The notes below the pieces were generated by a model. That model was given only the letters and a program-made list of their open reading frames with translations, made no database searches and was not told the DNA's origin. This document shows, piece by piece, positions 62,556 to 64,000 of a stretch of 64,000 bases of DNA. The DNA is from Streptomyces sp. YS415. Its GTDB lineage: Bacteria > Actinomycetota > Actinomycetes > Streptomycetales > Streptomycetaceae. The stretch lies in the NCBI RefSeq assembly GCF_023544665.1, contig NZ_JAMJFL010000030.1:29611-93610 (forward strand), read 5' to 3'. Within the stretch, counting starts at the first letter, position 1, and the number at the start of each line of letters is the position of its first letter. Position numbers and translations under genes: made by a program.

Positions 62556-63160
62556 TGACCGCTCCCGTGGTCGGAGTGCTCGCACTCCAGGGCGACGTAC
62601 GGGAGCACCTCATCGCCCTGGCCGCGGCCGACGCCGTGGCCAGGCCGGTGCGGCGCCCCGAAGAGCTCGACGACATCGACGGCCTGGTCATCCCCGGCGG
62701 CGAGTCCACCACCATCTCCAAGCTCGCCGTCCTGTTCGGCGTCATGGAGCCGCTGCGCGCACGCGTGCGTGCCGGACTGCCCGTCTACGGCACCTGCGCC
62801 GGCATGATCATGCTCGCCGACAAGATCCTCGACCCGCGCTCGGGCCAGGAGACCATCGGCGGCATCGACATGATCGTGCGCCGCAACGCCTTCGGACGCC
62901 AGAACGAGTCCTTCGAGGCGGCCCTCGACGTGACGGGCATCCCGGGCGATCCTGTGGAGGGCGTCTTCATCCGCGCCCCCTGGGTGGAGTCCGTCGGCGC
63001 CGAGGCCGAGGTGCTCGCCGAGCACGACGGCCACATCGTCGCGGTCCGCCAGGGCAACGCGCTCGCCACGTCGTTCCACCCTGAACTGACCGGCGACCAC
63101 CGGGTGCACGGCCTCTTCGTCGACATGGTGCGCGCCACCCGGGCGGCCGAGTCCTTGTAG
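62555..63160 (+). CDS. pdxT: Pyridoxal 5'-phosphate synthase, glutaminase subunit
   Basis: 201 aa class I glutaminase. LALQGDVREH, GLVIPGGESTT, catalytic Cys in YGTCAGMI, and the His/Glu pair in SFHPELTGDHRVH. It supplies ammonia to PdxS in the 12+12 complex. The start overlaps the pdxS stop by one base (TGATG). Confidence 0.97.
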   Translation: MTAPVVGVLALQGDVREHLIALAAADAVARPVRRPEELDDIDGLVIPGGESTTISKLAVLFGVMEPLRARVRAGLPVYGTCAGMIMLADKILDPRSGQETIGGIDMIVRRNAFGRQNESFEAALDVTGIPGDPVEGVFIRAPWVESVGAEAEVLAEHDGHIVAVRQGNALATSFHPELTGDHRVHGLFVDMVRATRAAESL

Positions 63161-63208
63161 GATCTCTGGCGTTCGTTCATAGACGGGTTACGCGAAGGAG
63201 ACAGGCAG

Positions 63209-63961
63209 ATGTCCGGCCACTCTAAATGGGCCACGACGAAGCACAAGAAGGCCGTGATCGATGCCAAGCGCGGCAAGCTCTTCGCGAAGCTGATCAAGAA
63301 CATCGAGGTCGCGGCACGCATGGGCGGCGTCGACCTCGACGGCAACCCGACGCTCTATGACGCCGTCCAGAAGGCCAAGAAGAGTTCGGTCCCGAACAAG
63401 AACATCGACTCCGCGATCAAGCGCGGTGGCGGTCTCGAGGCCGGTGGCGCCGACTACGAGACGATCATGTACGAGGGCTACGGCCCGAACGGCGTCGCGG
63501 TGCTCATCGAGTGCCTCACCGACAACCGCAACCGCGCCGCCTCCGACGTCCGCGTCGCCATGACCCGCAACGGCGGGAACATGGCCGACCCGGGCTCGGT
63601 GTCGTACCTGTTCAACCGCAAGGGCGTCGTGATCGTCCCCAAGGGCGAGCTGACCGAGGACGACGTCCTCGGTGCCGTCCTGGACGCCGGCGCCGAGGAG
63701 GTCAACGACCTCGGTGAGTCCTTCGAGGTGCTCAGCGAGGCCACCGACCTGGTCGCGGTGCGCACCGCCCTCCAGGAGGCCGGCATCGACTACGACTCCG
63801 CCGAGGCCAACTTCGTCCCGACCATGCAGGTCGAGCTCGACGAGGAGGGCGCGAAGAAGATCTTCAAGCTGATCGACGCGCTCGAGGACAGCGACGACGT
63901 GCAGAACGTCTTCGCCAACTTCGACGTCAGCGACGAGATCATGGAGAAGGTCGACGCGTAA
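63209..63961 (+). CDS. YebC/PmpR-family regulatory protein
   Basis: 250 aa, the usual length. It begins SGHSKWATTKHKKAVIDAKRGKLF and has GGVDLDGNPTLYDAVQKAKKSSVPNKNIDSAI and the MYEGYGPNGVAVLIECLTDN core. YebC proteins act as transcription regulators, and some members aid translation of proline-rich stretches. TAGGAT at 63158-63163, which includes the pdxT stop, is a possible -10. An RBS AAGGAGA precedes the ATG. In other actinobacteria ruvC follows. Confidence 0.95.
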   Translation: MSGHSKWATTKHKKAVIDAKRGKLFAKLIKNIEVAARMGGVDLDGNPTLYDAVQKAKKSSVPNKNIDSAIKRGGGLEAGGADYETIMYEGYGPNGVAVLIECLTDNRNRAASDVRVAMTRNGGNMADPGSVSYLFNRKGVVIVPKGELTEDDVLGAVLDAGAEEVNDLGESFEVLSEATDLVAVRTALQEAGIDYDSAEANFVPTMQVELDEEGAKKIFKLIDALEDSDDVQNVFANFDVSDEIMEKVDA

Positions 63962-64000
63962 CGCCCTCGCGGACCGAGCGGATGCCGGCGGGCCGGTGGG

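Overview
The window is chromosomal DNA from a Streptomyces species. The GC content is very high, third codon positions are almost all G or C, GTG starts and ATGA/GTGA start-stop overlaps are common, several -10 boxes sit 7-8 nt before a start codon (leaderless mRNAs), and the sporulation gene ssgB is present. Gene content and order match, from memory, the Streptomyces coelicolor A3(2) segment from argD/argR to the yebC-like gene (about SCO1577 down to SCO1521). I see no insertion sequence, prophage, integrase or CRISPR array. This looks like core and near-core chromosome rather than an island.

Layout. 1-7.7 kb: the 3' end of argD, then argR, and further on argH behind tandem ARG-box-like palindromes. 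Between them lies a reverse-strand group of five genes (PNPOx-like, YkuD-like, ferric-reductase-like, double FMN-binding protein, ApbE) that reads as an extracytosolic flavin electron-transfer module. Next to it is a secreted protein of unknown function with a nearly perfect 286-bp internal duplication. 7.8-15.1 kb: aldo/keto reductase, the pqrA-pqrB regulator/efflux pair with a symmetric operator, plsC-like acyltransferase, secreted glycerophosphodiesterase (glpQ1-like) with a PHO-box-like element, a small sigma-like factor, an acetyltransferase and two membrane proteins. 15.1-18.3 kb: the methionine importer metN-metI-metQ behind a Cys/Met-rich leader peptide. 18.4-26.7 kb: acetyltransferase, then a cobalamin/siroheme block (cobL, a BluB-CobT fusion with a huge Pro/Glu/Val-rich N-terminus, cobA/cysG) and an RNA methyltransferase.

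26.7-37.5 kb: membrane-anchored Ser/Thr kinase, small conserved proteins, a five-gene tRNA cluster (Gly-GCC, Cys-GCA, three Val-GAC), pabB-pabC for folate, a leaderless double-GNAT protein, a DsbA-like protein, a CGNR zinc-finger regulator, ssgB with a sigma-H-like promoter, and a PGPGW membrane protein. 37.6-44.6 kb: tRNA-Val(CAC), then a sugar ABC importer without its own ATPase, a YesL-like membrane protein and a 912-aa Tat-exported YetA/PL26-like protein. This probably handles rhamnogalacturonan and sits behind LacI-type operators. 44.6-50.3 kb: a large membrane protein, an SRPBCC protein, a second identical tRNA-Val(CAC), a DnaQ-like exonuclease, and an uncharacterised DUF4365-plus-partner pair.

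50.3-64 kb: thrS, a K+ channel, a HIT protein, an unknown membrane protein, an EF-G paralogue lacking canonical GTPase motifs, pgsA-patA-pimA (phosphatidylinositol mannoside synthesis), a LemA-like protein, pdxS-pdxT (pyridoxal phosphate synthase) and a YebC-family regulator. The order thrS-HIT-pgsA-patA-pimA-x-pdxS-pdxT-yebC is also that of Mycobacterium tuberculosis (Rv2614c to Rv2603c, from memory), so this is an old actinobacterial block.

Strong palindromic terminators separate most transcription units. All functional calls rest on reading motifs and on knowledge of the families; no database search was run.
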